A stretch of 25,848 bases of DNA, from positions 1-25,848 of the forward strand of contig CAZKOB010000036.1 of NCBI GenBank assembly GCA_964554265.1, in the 5' to 3' direction. Positions 17,828-25,475 of this stretch are shown here, in pieces. The notes under the pieces are model-generated. The model saw nothing but the letters and a program-made list of their open reading frames with translations. It did not search any database and was not told where the DNA came from. Every line of letters begins with the position of its first letter. Positions within the stretch are counted from its first letter, which is position 1. The DNA is from RGIG8745 sp964554265 (GTDB lineage Bacteria; Bacteroidota; Bacteroidia; Bacteroidales; Bacteroidaceae). Both the position numbers and the translations under genes were made by a program.

Positions 17828-17896
17828 ATATACTATATGTTCAGCTGTTTGCTTCTTTTTTATACATATCTTATCACTCCAAATTCAGGAAGAGCC
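17541..17896 (-). mobile_element. ISL3-family insertion sequence remnant with left end
   Basis: Contains the transposase fragment plus its upstream end. On the minus strand the outer boundary at 17896 reads GGCTCTTCCTGAATTTGGAG, and the GGCTCTTCC start is typical of ISL3-family inverted repeats. The right end is missing, cut at 17541 by the 17493-17540 palindrome. A second, diverged copy of the end (TATCACTCCAAAT) occurs 61 bases further out at 17933-17945. Confidence 0.65.
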
Positions 17897-18028
17897 TTAT
17901 TTTCTTTCAAACCATATTGTTGACAACAATACTATCACTCCAAATCTCTGATGAACCTCTTTTTAACACAATTAAGATTCGTTTGCACTCAATCAATTGC
18001 CGATTTTTTGAAATTTTATAGATAAATA

Positions 18029-18124
18029 ACTGATTATCAACAAAATACCATTTCAGAAAAACGATGCAGTTTTAGGTGCAAGAAGTACAGGTTGGAACAA
18101 AAATAGGATATACTGATAATCAGT
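18029..18124. repeat. Spaced inverted repeat ACTGATTATCA / TGATAATCAGT
   Basis: Eleven-base arms at 18029-18039 and 18114-18124 are perfect inverted copies 74 bases apart. The right arm is itself part of the 13-base palindrome ACTGATAATCAGT at 18112-18124. It could bound a small element or be a paired regulator site; nothing decides between these. Confidence 0.5.
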
Positions 18125-18277
18125 GAGTTATAAAATTTCTTGTCCAAGATACCTGTTTTTCGCAACCGGAATCCATCTTTGTTTTTCGTGGCATTGAAAA
18201 TCCGATTTTATTCTTTTTAAGAAATCAAAATTAGCCAACATCAAATTTTACCCCGAAAAACGGACGTTTTCAAACTC

Positions 18278-18372
18278 GTTCACCTTGAAAATAAATTTTG
18301 TTCACCTTGAAAAATTTTTCACAAGGCACTTAAAAAAAATTTTCAAGGTGCACGAAATTTATTTCCAGCGTG
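18278..18372. repeat. Foldback element built from CACCTTGAAAA copies
   Basis: GTTCACCTTGAAAA occurs directly at 18278-18291 and 18300-18313, and inverted as TTTTCAAGGTGCAC at 18340-18353. The inner arm CACCTTG plus an A/T run pairs with an A/T run plus CAAGGTG around a loop of about 12 bases. Outside it AAATAAATTT pairs with AAATTTATTT. The whole can form one long imperfect hairpin of about 95 bases. It looks like a MITE-like or foldback repeat; no transposase-specific end is visible. Confidence 0.6.
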
Positions 18373-18445
18373 CTCTTTTTTCAGACGATGCACACACGAA
18401 TGTGAATAAATGTATCTTTTCAGGGTGCAAATTATATTATTTTTA

Positions 18446-18557
18446 CATTTGAAGTTCAAGGCCCAAAAACGGCCTTAGAATCGCGCAAATGGAACTTCAG
18501 TCGGGTTTGGCCGATTTTACGCGATTCTACGGAGCCTTGAATTTTAACATTTCAAAT
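18446..18557. repeat. Nested palindromic element, possible structured RNA
   Basis: Concentric complementary segments are visible: ATTTGAA/TTCAAAT (18448/18551), TTCAAGGC/GCCTTGAA (18455-18462/18534-18541), AGAATCGCG/CGCGATTCT (18477-18485/18520-18528) and TCGG/CCGA (18501/18511). Alternative pairings exist: AAGGCC/GGCCTT (18458-18463/18471-18476) and GAAGTTC/GAACTTC (18451/18492). The GC-rich arms stand out in an AT-rich region. It could be a dispersed palindromic repeat or a noncoding RNA. No match to a named RNA family was recognised. Confidence 0.55.
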
Positions 18558-18727
18558 TGTCAAAAAAAGCGCGTAATTTATGATAAGCTGATAATGTGTG
18601 ACCGGTATAGAGGCTCACTTCTGTATCCGCTTCGTCGCATTGAAAGCATACAAGGAGCCAGAAAGACATCAAACGACAGAAACCCATCAGGCGCAAGCAA
18701 TCAAAATCAGATAGACTTCTTATGCTC

Positions 18728-18763
18728 CATACAGTCACCAAATATGACATTCGTGACCGTATG
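18728..18763. repeat. Hairpin upstream of the thrS promoter
   Basis: CATACAGTCAC at 18728-18738 pairs with GTGACCGTATG at 18753-18763, 10 of 11 positions, with a 14-base loop. It ends 67 bases before the thrS -7 box. There is no T-tract, so an operator-like dyad or the edge of the accessory patch are both possible. Confidence 0.4.
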
Positions 18764-18830
18764 AAGTATAAAAAGATTTATAAAAGACAAATAATCCGGT
18801 ACATTATTCTTACATAAGAAAAAGAAACGC

Positions 18831-18838
18831 TAAATTTG
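18831..18838 (+). promoter_or_regulatory. Predicted -7 box for thrS
   Basis: TAAATTTG fits the Bacteroidetes -7 consensus 67 bases before the thrS ATG. The -33 position is T-rich (TTCT) but not a clear TTTG. No T-box or other leader structure could be seen in the short leader. Confidence 0.5.
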
Positions 18839-18905
18839 CACAAAATATTAGGCTGGAGCATTAACTGCTACAGCATTGTTGTTGTGACAAATAAAAACAG
18901 ATTTT

Positions 18906-20849
18906 ATGATAAAGATTACATTTCCGGACAATTCCGTTCGTGAATATGAAGCAGGAGTAACAGGTCTGCAAATTGCAGAAAGTATAAGTTCTCGCCTTGC
19001 ACAAGACGTGCTTGCATGTGGAATAAATGGAGAAACAACAGAACTAAACCGTCCGATAAAGGAAGATGCCAAGTTTGTGCTTTACAAATGGGAAGACGAA
19101 CAGGGAAGACATGCTTTCTGGCATACTTCAGCCCATCTTATGGCTGAGGCTCTTCAGGAGCTCTACCCCGGCACACAGTTCGGCATCGGTCCGGCAATAG
19201 AAAACGGATATTACTATGATGTGATGCCACCGGAAGGTGTAAAAATCTCAGATGCCGATTTTGCGAAGATAGAAAAGAAAATGCAGGAGCTTGTACAGCG
19301 GAAAGAATCTCTTGTACGCAGCGAAATAGCAAAAAGCGATGCCCTTGCGTTTTTCGGAGGAAAAGGACAGACATACAAGAATGAGCTAATAGCAGAGCTT
19401 GAAGACGGAAAGATCACCACTTATACTCAGGGCAACTATACAGACCTTTGTAAAGGGCCGCATCTTATGACTACGGAAAAGATTAAGGCTGTAAAGGTCT
19501 TGTCTGTTGCCGCAGCATATTGGCGCGGAGACGAAAAGCGTCCGATGATGACCCGTATATACGGCATTTCATTCCCGAAGAAGAAAATGCTTGATGAATA
19601 CCTTGCACAATTAGAAGAAGCCAAAAAGCGCGACCATCGCAAGATAGGAAAAGAAATGGAACTCTTCTTCTTCTCAGACAAGGTGGGCAAAGGACTTCCT
19701 ATGTGGTTGCCAAAGGGCACTGCATTGCGTATCCGTCTGCAGGATTTTCTGCGCAAAATACAAAAGCGCTATGGTTATCAGGAGGTAATGACTCCTCATA
19801 TCGGAGGAAAGACTCTCTATGTCACTTCCGGCCATTATGCACACTATGGCAAAGATAGTTTCCAGCCTATACACACTCCTGAAGAAGGAGAAGAATATAT
19901 GCTCAAACCGATGAACTGCCCTCATCACTGTGAAATCTATGCTTGGCAACCACGTTCATACAAGGATCTGCCGCTACGAATAGCAGAATTTGGTACAGTG
20001 TATCGCTACGAACAGAGCGGAGAGCTTCATGGACTTACCCGTGTACGTTCGTTCACACAAGATGACGCGCATATCTTCTGCCGCCCGGACCAAGTGAAAG
20101 ACGAGTTCCTTCGCGTAATGGACATCATCAACATCATCTTCAAGGCTCTTGACTTCAAAAATTTTGAAGCACAGATATCTTTGCGAGACCCTGATGACAA
20201 GGAAAAATATATCGGTTCGGATGACGTATGGGAAAAGGCGGAGAGCGCAATTGTAGAAGCTTGCAAGGAAAAAGGACTTCCTGCACGCGTTGAACTTGGC
20301 GAGGCTGCATTCTATGGCCCTAAACTTGACTTCATGGTGAAAGACGCACTTGGACGCAGATGGCAACTGGGAACAATTCAGGTGGACTATAATTTGCCGG
20401 AACGCTTCAAGCTTGAATACACAGGTTCAGACAACGAAAAGCATCGTCCTGTTATGATTCACCGTGCGCCATTCGGCTCAATGGAACGCTTCATAGCCGT
20501 TCTTATAGAACATACAGCCGGCCATTTCCCATTGTGGCTCACACCGGACCAAGTTGTCATCCTGCCTATCTCGGAGAAATTCAATGAATATGCGCGTAAA
20601 GTAAACCAGTACTTGAACGACAATGACGTCCGCTCTATGATAGACGACAGAAACGAGAAGATAGGAAGAAAAATACGCGACAATGAAATGAAGCGTATCC
20701 CTTACATGCTTGTTGTCGGAGAAAAAGAAATGACAGAAGGCACAGTTTCTGTTCGCAAACAGGGCGAAGGCGATCAAGGAAGCATGAAATTTGAAGATTT
20801 TGCAAACAAAATCAACGAAGAAGTTCGCCAAATGACGGAAAATTTCTAA
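18906..20849 (+). CDS. thrS: Threonyl-tRNA synthetase
   Basis: Charges tRNA-Thr and removes mischarged serine. At 647 residues it is full length. An N-terminal TGS domain covers about 1-62. The editing domain carries HTSAH at 73-77 and TDLCKGPH at 179-186. The class II core includes MNCPHHC at 336-342, with the zinc-binding cysteine at 338, motif 2 YRYEQSGELHGLTRVR at 366-381, and motif 3 in the HRAPFGSMERF region. The C-terminal anticodon-binding domain begins near LTPDQVVILPISEKF. Its stop codon overlaps the predicted infC promoter, so infC can be transcribed independently as well as by read-through. Confidence 0.98.
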   Translation: MIKITFPDNSVREYEAGVTGLQIAESISSRLAQDVLACGINGETTELNRPIKEDAKFVLYKWEDEQGRHAFWHTSAHLMAEALQELYPGTQFGIGPAIENGYYYDVMPPEGVKISDADFAKIEKKMQELVQRKESLVRSEIAKSDALAFFGGKGQTYKNELIAELEDGKITTYTQGNYTDLCKGPHLMTTEKIKAVKVLSVAAAYWRGDEKRPMMTRIYGISFPKKKMLDEYLAQLEEAKKRDHRKIGKEMELFFFSDKVGKGLPMWLPKGTALRIRLQDFLRKIQKRYGYQEVMTPHIGGKTLYVTSGHYAHYGKDSFQPIHTPEEGEEYMLKPMNCPHHCEIYAWQPRSYKDLPLRIAEFGTVYRYEQSGELHGLTRVRSFTQDDAHIFCRPDQVKDEFLRVMDIINIIFKALDFKNFEAQISLRDPDDKEKYIGSDDVWEKAESAIVEACKEKGLPARVELGEAAFYGPKLDFMVKDALGRRWQLGTIQVDYNLPERFKLEYTGSDNEKHRPVMIHRAPFGSMERFIAVLIEHTAGHFPLWLTPDQVVILPISEKFNEYARKVNQYLNDNDVRSMIDDRNEKIGRKIRDNEMKRIPYMLVVGEKEMTEGTVSVRKQGEGDQGSMKFEDFANKINEEVRQMTENF

Positions 20850-20861
20850 CTTTGCAAAGTT
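20824..20861 (+). promoter_or_regulatory. Predicted infC promoter overlapping the thrS stop
   Basis: TTCG at 20824-20827, 19 bases, then TAACTTTG at 20847-20854, a good fit to the Bacteroidetes pattern. The TAA of the -7 box is the thrS stop codon. The -7 box lies inside a perfect 14-base palindrome, AACTTTGCAAAGTT, at 20848-20861, which could also be an operator. Confidence 0.6.
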
Positions 20862-20930
20862 TTAGTGCAAACTAAATACACCAAACGTAAATTCAAAACT
20901 AAAATATAACCAGAGGAAATTTCACATTTA

Positions 20931-21569
20931 ATGAAAGGTGACAACAAAAAGCAACAGTATCGTGTAAACGAACAGATACGTGTGCGAGAAGTGCGAATTG
21001 TAGGCGACGATATAGAATCAATAGTACTCCCTACTGCAGCAGCATTACAAATGGCTGAAGAAAAAGGAGTTGATCTTGTAGAGATTTCTCCAAATGCTGT
21101 ACCTCCGGTTTGCAGACTGATTGACTATTCAAAGTTCCTTTATCAGCAGAAAAAGAAAGCTAAGGACATGAAGGCCAAGCAGGTGAAAGTAGAAGTCAAG
21201 GAAATACGTTTTGGACCTCAAACAGCAGAGGCAGACTATAATTTCAAGCTGAAACATGCAATCGAGTTTCTTAATGAAGGAAATAAAGTCAAGGCATACG
21301 TTTTCTTCAAGGGACGTGCCATTGTATTCAAGGAACAAGGGGAAGTACTCCTTTTACGTCTTGCCAATGACCTTGAAGAAATTGCGAAAGTAGAGAGCAT
21401 GCCAGTTCTTGAAGGGAAGCGTATGATAATCATACTTTCCCCAAAGAAAAGCGGTCAGCCTAAAAAGACCCCATCCAAGCCAGCTTCTCCAAAGGTAAAA
21501 ACCGCTGGTGAAAACAAACCACAGGATATAGCTGAAGAGGAAGAGCTGACAGAAAGTACAGTTGAATAA
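20931..21569 (+). CDS. infC: Translation initiation factor IF-3
   Basis: Binds the 30S subunit and checks start-codon and initiator-tRNA selection. The N-terminal domain covers about residues 8-80, with YRVNEQIRVREVRIVG and VDLVEISPNAVPPVCRLIDYSKF. After a lysine-rich linker, the C-terminal domain (about 85-172) carries VKEIRFGPQTAEADYNFKL and VFFKGRAIVF. At 212 residues it is longer than the roughly 180 of E. coli because of a low-complexity Lys/Pro/Glu tail from about 172. The start is an ordinary ATG, so the AUU-based self-control known from enterobacteria is not apparent. It heads the conserved infC-rpmI-rplT group. Confidence 0.97.
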   Translation: MKGDNKKQQYRVNEQIRVREVRIVGDDIESIVLPTAAALQMAEEKGVDLVEISPNAVPPVCRLIDYSKFLYQQKKKAKDMKAKQVKVEVKEIRFGPQTAEADYNFKLKHAIEFLNEGNKVKAYVFFKGRAIVFKEQGEVLLLRLANDLEEIAKVESMPVLEGKRMIIILSPKKSGQPKKTPSKPASPKVKTAGENKPQDIAEEEELTESTVE

Positions 21570-21692
21570 GAACGGACTTCTGGATATGGGTTGAGGTGTT
21601 CTCTACGGACACAGACAAAAGAAAAAAGGAATGTGCGTAACGTCTTGGTATATACGTTGCCACAAATTACTAATAATTAAAAAACAAAAAAA

Positions 21693-21890
21693 ATGCCAAA
21701 AGTTAAAACAAAATCCGCAGCAAAGAAGCGTTTCAAGCTTACCGGAACAGGAAAGATCAAGAGAAAGCACGCTTATCACAGTCATATCTTGACAAAGAAG
21801 ACTAAGAAGCAGAAGAGAAATCTTGTTCATTCAACAATTGTAGTGAAAGCAAACCGCAGACAAGTACGCGAGTGCCTCACTCTCCGTTGA
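21693..21890 (+). CDS. rpmI: 50S ribosomal protein L35
   Basis: A small, strongly basic large-subunit protein of 65 residues, the normal length. The start MPKVKTKSAAKKRFKLTGTG and the KRKHAYHSHILTKK segment are typical of L35. It lies between infC (123-base gap) and rplT (127-base gap), the conserved order in most bacteria. Both gaps are longer than usual for a ribosomal protein operon, leaving room for leader structures. Confidence 0.98.
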   Translation: MPKVKTKSAAKKRFKLTGTGKIKRKHAYHSHILTKKTKKQKRNLVHSTIVVKANRRQVRECLTLR

Positions 21891-22017
21891 TGAAAATTGT
21901 TCGTGAGGAATAAAAATAGGTAAGTAAAGAAATCAACAAAATGTTTAACAGAATGATTAGCTTGAAGATCACACAGCATGGAATGTGTGGCGCTAACATT
22001 CAAAAAGAATCAAAATT
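21891..22017 (+). promoter_or_regulatory. rpmI-rplT spacer with hairpin, possible L20 leader
   Basis: The 127-base spacer contains CACACA at 21970-21975 pairing with TGTGTG at 21984-21989, and further short complementary segments, just before the rplT ATG. L20 is known to repress its own operon by binding mRNA in other bacteria. Whether this spacer does so is inference from position only. Confidence 0.3.
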
Positions 22018-22362
22018 ATGCCAAGATCAGTAAATCATGTTGCTTCAAGAGCAAGAAGAAAGAAGATTTTAAAGCGTGTAAAAGGACAGTTCGGTGCTCG
22101 TAAAAATGTATGGACAGTTGCGAAAAATGCATACGAAAAAGGTCTTACATATGCGTTTGCGGATCGCCGCCGTAAAAAACGCGAGTACCGCTCCTTGTGG
22201 ATTCAGCGTATCAATGCGGCAGCTCGCCTTGAAGGAATGTCTTATTCTCAGTTGATGGGTGCTCTCCACAAAGCAGGAATTGAGCTTAACCGTAAGAGTC
22301 TTGCTTATTTGGCTTTGAATAATATGGATGCGTTCAGAGCAATTGTGGCAAAAGTCAAGTAA
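22018..22362 (+). CDS. rplT: 50S ribosomal protein L20
   Basis: An early-assembly 23S rRNA-binding protein of 114 residues, the expected length. The family blocks are intact: MPRSVNHVASRARRKKILK, GARKNVWTVAKNA, YAFADRRRKKREYRSLWIQR and INAAARLEGMSYSQLMGAL. It ends the infC-rpmI-rplT group; a strong terminator starts 41 bases after its stop. Confidence 0.98.
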   Translation: MPRSVNHVASRARRKKILKRVKGQFGARKNVWTVAKNAYEKGLTYAFADRRRKKREYRSLWIQRINAAARLEGMSYSQLMGALHKAGIELNRKSLAYLALNNMDAFRAIVAKVK

Positions 22363-22403
22363 CAAAAACATAGCAAACTTACACACTGTAAAGTTAATAA
22401 AGC

Positions 22404-22446
22404 CACAAGGAGGATGCAGTATTTGCGTCCTCCTTGTGTTTTTATA
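22404..22446 (+). terminator. Rho-independent terminator after rplT
   Basis: CACAAGGAGGA at 22404-22414 pairs perfectly with TCCTCCTTGTG at 22428-22438, with an additional GCA/TGC pairing in the loop, followed by TTTTTAT. It ends the thrS/infC-rpmI-rplT transcript. Confidence 0.92.
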
Positions 22447-22497
22447 CCCCTTATAAAATCTATATTTATATACTTTTTATTTTTCAACAATTTGTAT

Positions 22498-22511
22498 TAA
22501 CTTTGCAAAGT
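22498..22511 (+). promoter_or_regulatory. Predicted -7 box for fabD
   Basis: TAACTTTG at 22498-22505 is followed by CAAAGT, giving the palindrome ACTTTGCAAAGT that is also present at the infC promoter. The position 19 bases upstream is T-rich (TTTT). The leader to the fabD ATG is about 70 bases. Confidence 0.55.
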
Positions 22512-22577
22512 CTTAATAAGATACTAAAAACATAACAATACAGAATAAACAATTGTAAATAATAAAAGAATATAAAA

Positions 22578-23477
22578 ATGAAAGCATTTGTATTCCCCGG
22601 ACAAGGGGCGCAATTTACAGGTATGGGGAAAGACCTGTATGAAAATAATCCTGTGGCAAAGGATCTATTTGATAAAGCAAACGACATATTAGGTTTTCGT
22701 ATCACGGACATCATGTTTGGAGGAACAGACGAAGAACTTAAACAGACAAAAGTTACTCAACCCGCCGTATTTCTTCACTCTGTAATATCTGCGCTTTGCA
22801 TGGGCGAGGCATTCCAGCCAGAGATGGTTGCAGGCCACTCCCTCGGAGAGTTTTCCGCTCTTGTTGCAGCAGGCGCACTTACTTTTGAAGACGGACTTAC
22901 TCTCGTATATAAGCGTGCAATGGCTATGCAGAAAGCATGCGAGGCAACTCCTTCGACTATGGCGGCTATTATAGCGCTTGCCGATGAAAAGATAGAAGAA
23001 ATCTGTGCAGAAGTCAGCACTCCTGACAACATTGTTGTAGCAGCAAACTACAACTGTCCGGGTCAAGTCGTAATCTCAGGAAATATAGATGCCATCAATA
23101 CAGCATGCGAGAAACTTAAAGCAGCAGGTGCCAAGCGTGCATTGCCTTTGAAAGTTGGAGGAGCATTCCATTCTCCACTCATGAAGCCGGCACAGGAAGA
23201 ACTGAAAGCAGCCATCGAGGCAACCACATTCCATACACCGACATGTCCTGTTTATCAGAATGTAGATGCAAAAGCACATACTGCACCAGAAGAAATAAAA
23301 GAGAACCTCATCGCCCAGCTTACAGCACCTGTACGTTGGACAAACGAAGTGCTCAACATGATTGCAGACGGTGCGACAGACTTTACAGAATGCGGTCCGG
23401 GAAAAGTCTTGCAGGGTATGATTGTAAAAATCGCAAAAGGCAATGATGCTGTGACAGCTCATGGAATAGAAGCATAA
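22578..23477 (+). CDS. fabD: Malonyl-CoA:acyl carrier protein transacylase
   Basis: Transfers malonyl groups from CoA to acyl carrier protein for fatty acid synthesis. FPGQGAQFTGMG at 6-17 is the oxyanion-side signature and GHSLGE at 86-91 holds the nucleophile Ser88. Arg113 (in YKRAMAM) and the catalytic His198 (GAFHSPLM) are present. At 299 residues it is a typical single-domain FabD. No other fatty acid synthesis gene is adjacent, and it has its own predicted promoter between the rplT terminator and the start. Confidence 0.97.
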   Translation: MKAFVFPGQGAQFTGMGKDLYENNPVAKDLFDKANDILGFRITDIMFGGTDEELKQTKVTQPAVFLHSVISALCMGEAFQPEMVAGHSLGEFSALVAAGALTFEDGLTLVYKRAMAMQKACEATPSTMAAIIALADEKIEEICAEVSTPDNIVVAANYNCPGQVVISGNIDAINTACEKLKAAGAKRALPLKVGGAFHSPLMKPAQEELKAAIEATTFHTPTCPVYQNVDAKAHTAPEEIKENLIAQLTAPVRWTNEVLNMIADGATDFTECGPGKVLQGMIVKIAKGNDAVTAHGIEA

Positions 23478-23569
23478 ATCACAAAATGACATAGTAAAGA
23501 GTACAAGTATAAAATTAAAAGTGGGCTTTCAGATCATTTATGATAAAAAAACAATAAAATGAATAATAG

Positions 23570-23689
23570 GTACAATGCTTTTTTATAAACGTATTATTTC
23601 TTTTATTCATTTTATTTTTGCTTGTAGGCAATACTGCATTTGGAGGTTTAAATCAGGAAACTGTACAATCCCCACACGAAACAACGATA
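23570..23689 (+). other. Possible frameshifted signal-peptide region before the GH13 gene
   Basis: An ATG at 23575 opens a frame beginning MLFYKRIISFIHFIF, which looks like the n- and h-regions of a signal peptide. The GH13 frame, one base away, reads FLLVGNTAFGGLNQE from 23615 onward, which looks like the end of a signal peptide and its cleavage site, but it has no ATG upstream before a stop at 23567. Joining the two near the T-run at 23615-23619 would give a complete signal peptide. The alternatives are a TTG start at 23618 or an internal ATG start at 23690. Confidence 0.4.
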
Positions 23690-25384
23690 ATGAAAGAAAA
23701 GCTTGTAATATATCAGGTATTTACGCGCCTTTTTGGTTCTAACAGCATACATCATATATACAATGGAAGTAAACAGCAGAACGGATGCGGGCGTATGGCA
23801 GACTTTACATCCAACGCACTCGTTGAAATAAAGAAGCTTGGTGTAACACATATATGGTATACAGGAGTAATAGAACATGCTACCCAAACAGATTATTCTT
23901 CTTATGGGATAAGAAAAGATCACCCATCTGTTGTCAAAGGAAAAGCAGGAAGTCCTTATGCTATAAAAGATTATTATGACATAGACCCAGACTTGGCAAC
24001 CAACGTTCCTGAACGAATGAAGGAATTTCTGAACCTTGTCAACCGTACCCACGAGGCCGGTCTCAAGATAATAATAGATTTTGTTCCCAACCATGTTGCT
24101 CGCCAATATTACTCCGACGCGAAGCCTGAAGGAGTACGCGATCTTGGTGAAACAGATGATACGACCATATGTTTCAGCCCTTCCAACAATTTCTATTATA
24201 TACCTAAAACCAAATTCTCACCATCTTTCAGCCTTAAAGACGCTCAAGGGAATGAGTATGTTGAGAATCCGGCAAAAGCCACAGGCAACAACTGTTTCAC
24301 TCAATGGCCTAAGCCAAACGACTGGTATGAGACTGTCAAACTGAACTATGGTATTGATTACATGGGTGACAACCAGACACATTTTTCTCCAATTCCAGAC
24401 ACATGGAACAAAATGCTCGACATTCTAAAATTCTGGGCCTCAAAAGGCATCGACGGTTTCCGTTGTGATATGGCGGAAATGGTTCCATACGAATTTTGGG
24501 GATGGGCAATACCTCAGGTAAAAGAAATCAACAATGAACTAATCTTTATCGCAGAAGTCTATAATCCACGTGAATACCGGAATTATATCCATTTTGGCAA
24601 ATTCGACTATCTTTACGACAAAGTGGGATTGTATGATACTCTTCGCTCTGTTGTAACAGGCGCATCTCCTGCTACAAGCATTACAGGTTGCTGGCAAAGT
24701 GTTGACGACATCCATGAGCACATGCTAAACTTTCTTGAAAATCACGATGAGCAGCGCATCGCTTCATCATTCTTTGCAGGTTCTGCAGAGCGCGGAAAAG
24801 CAGCCCTACTCGTTTCGGCACTGATGCGCACCAATCCTATGATGATTTATTTCGGACAGGAACTTGGCGAGAAAGGCATGTATTCAGAAGGATTCAGCGG
24901 ACAAGACGGCCGAACAACCATTTTTGACTATTGGACGATTGACGTAATCCGCCGCTGGCGCAACAACGGCAAATACAACGGTTCATTGCTTAGCAAAGAA
25001 GAGAAAGAGCTGAAATCATACTACACCAAAGTGCTGACTATATGCAATAAAGAAAAGGCCATAAGAGAAGGTGCTTTCTTTGATATAATGTATGTCAATC
25101 ATAGTAATAACATGATGAACGAACACCGTCAGTATGCATTCCTTAGGAAAGAAGGACACGACTTGCTACTTATTGTAGCAAACTTTGACGATTCTCCGGC
25201 TCGTTCATGGATCAAAATTCCAGCTCATGCCTTTGATATTCTCAACCTTCCGAAAGAAGAGAAGACATATACTGTAAAGGATCTTCTTACAGGAAAGAAA
25301 GAAGAGAAAAAACTTATCCCTGACGGTACAATGTACATAGAACTTCCTGCCAATGGAGGCAAGGTGCTGAAGTTCAAAATCTAA
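23690..25384 (+). CDS. Glycoside hydrolase family 13 (alpha-amylase family) enzyme
   Basis: A predicted alpha-glucan-acting enzyme. From the ATG at 23690 (564 residues) the four conserved GH13 regions are present: DFVPNH at 130-135, GFRCDMAE with the nucleophile Asp260, FIAEVY with the acid/base Glu289, and ENHDEQR with the transition-state Asp353. The C-terminal 100 residues form a beta-rich domain, as in other alpha-amylases. Which substrate it uses (glycogen, starch, maltodextrin, trehalose) cannot be read. The frame stays open to a TTG at 23618 and beyond. I chose 23690 because KLVIYQVFTRLFG is where the usual catalytic domain begins, but the upstream sequence suggests a lost or shifted signal peptide, so cytoplasmic or exported location is unsettled. 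No promoter or operon partner was seen. Confidence 0.88.
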   Translation: MKEKLVIYQVFTRLFGSNSIHHIYNGSKQQNGCGRMADFTSNALVEIKKLGVTHIWYTGVIEHATQTDYSSYGIRKDHPSVVKGKAGSPYAIKDYYDIDPDLATNVPERMKEFLNLVNRTHEAGLKIIIDFVPNHVARQYYSDAKPEGVRDLGETDDTTICFSPSNNFYYIPKTKFSPSFSLKDAQGNEYVENPAKATGNNCFTQWPKPNDWYETVKLNYGIDYMGDNQTHFSPIPDTWNKMLDILKFWASKGIDGFRCDMAEMVPYEFWGWAIPQVKEINNELIFIAEVYNPREYRNYIHFGKFDYLYDKVGLYDTLRSVVTGASPATSITGCWQSVDDIHEHMLNFLENHDEQRIASSFFAGSAERGKAALLVSALMRTNPMMIYFGQELGEKGMYSEGFSGQDGRTTIFDYWTIDVIRRWRNNGKYNGSLLSKEEKELKSYYTKVLTICNKEKAIREGAFFDIMYVNHSNNMMNEHRQYAFLRKEGHDLLLIVANFDDSPARSWIKIPAHAFDILNLPKEEKTYTVKDLLTGKKEEKKLIPDGTMYIELPANGGKVLKFKI

Positions 25385-25475
25385 GCCTCCAATGTGCATA
25401 AAATCATTTTAGTTTGAAATAATCCTGTATTTATTAACTGGGAATCATGCCATAAGCAGTGCGTTTATAATCCGC

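Larger units (their letters stand above)
17897..18905. other. Gene-poor region between IS remnant and thrS
   Basis: About 1 kb without a supported gene. It holds the diverged IS-end copy at 17933-17945, a 15-base palindrome ATTGTTGACAACAAT at 17916-17930, a distant inverted repeat at 18029-18039/18114-18124, a foldback at 18278-18372, a palindromic element at 18446-18557, a hairpin at 18728-18763 and the thrS promoter at 18831. The 91-codon frame at 18489-18764 starts inside the palindromic element and is probably not a gene. Confidence 0.6.

Noticed and set aside
18489..18764. 91-codon open frame before thrS
   Set aside because: It begins inside the nested palindrome, has no recognisable domain or promoter, and its composition looks like chance translation of a repeat.
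18831..18905. T-box or other riboswitch controlling thrS
   Set aside because: The leader from the predicted promoter is only about 67 bases with no specifier stem or terminator; the region is too short for a T-box.
17216..18905. tRNA or rRNA gene in the large gap
   Set aside because: No cloverleaf with a TTCGA-type T-loop and acceptor stem, and no rRNA-like conserved segment, could be found on either strand.
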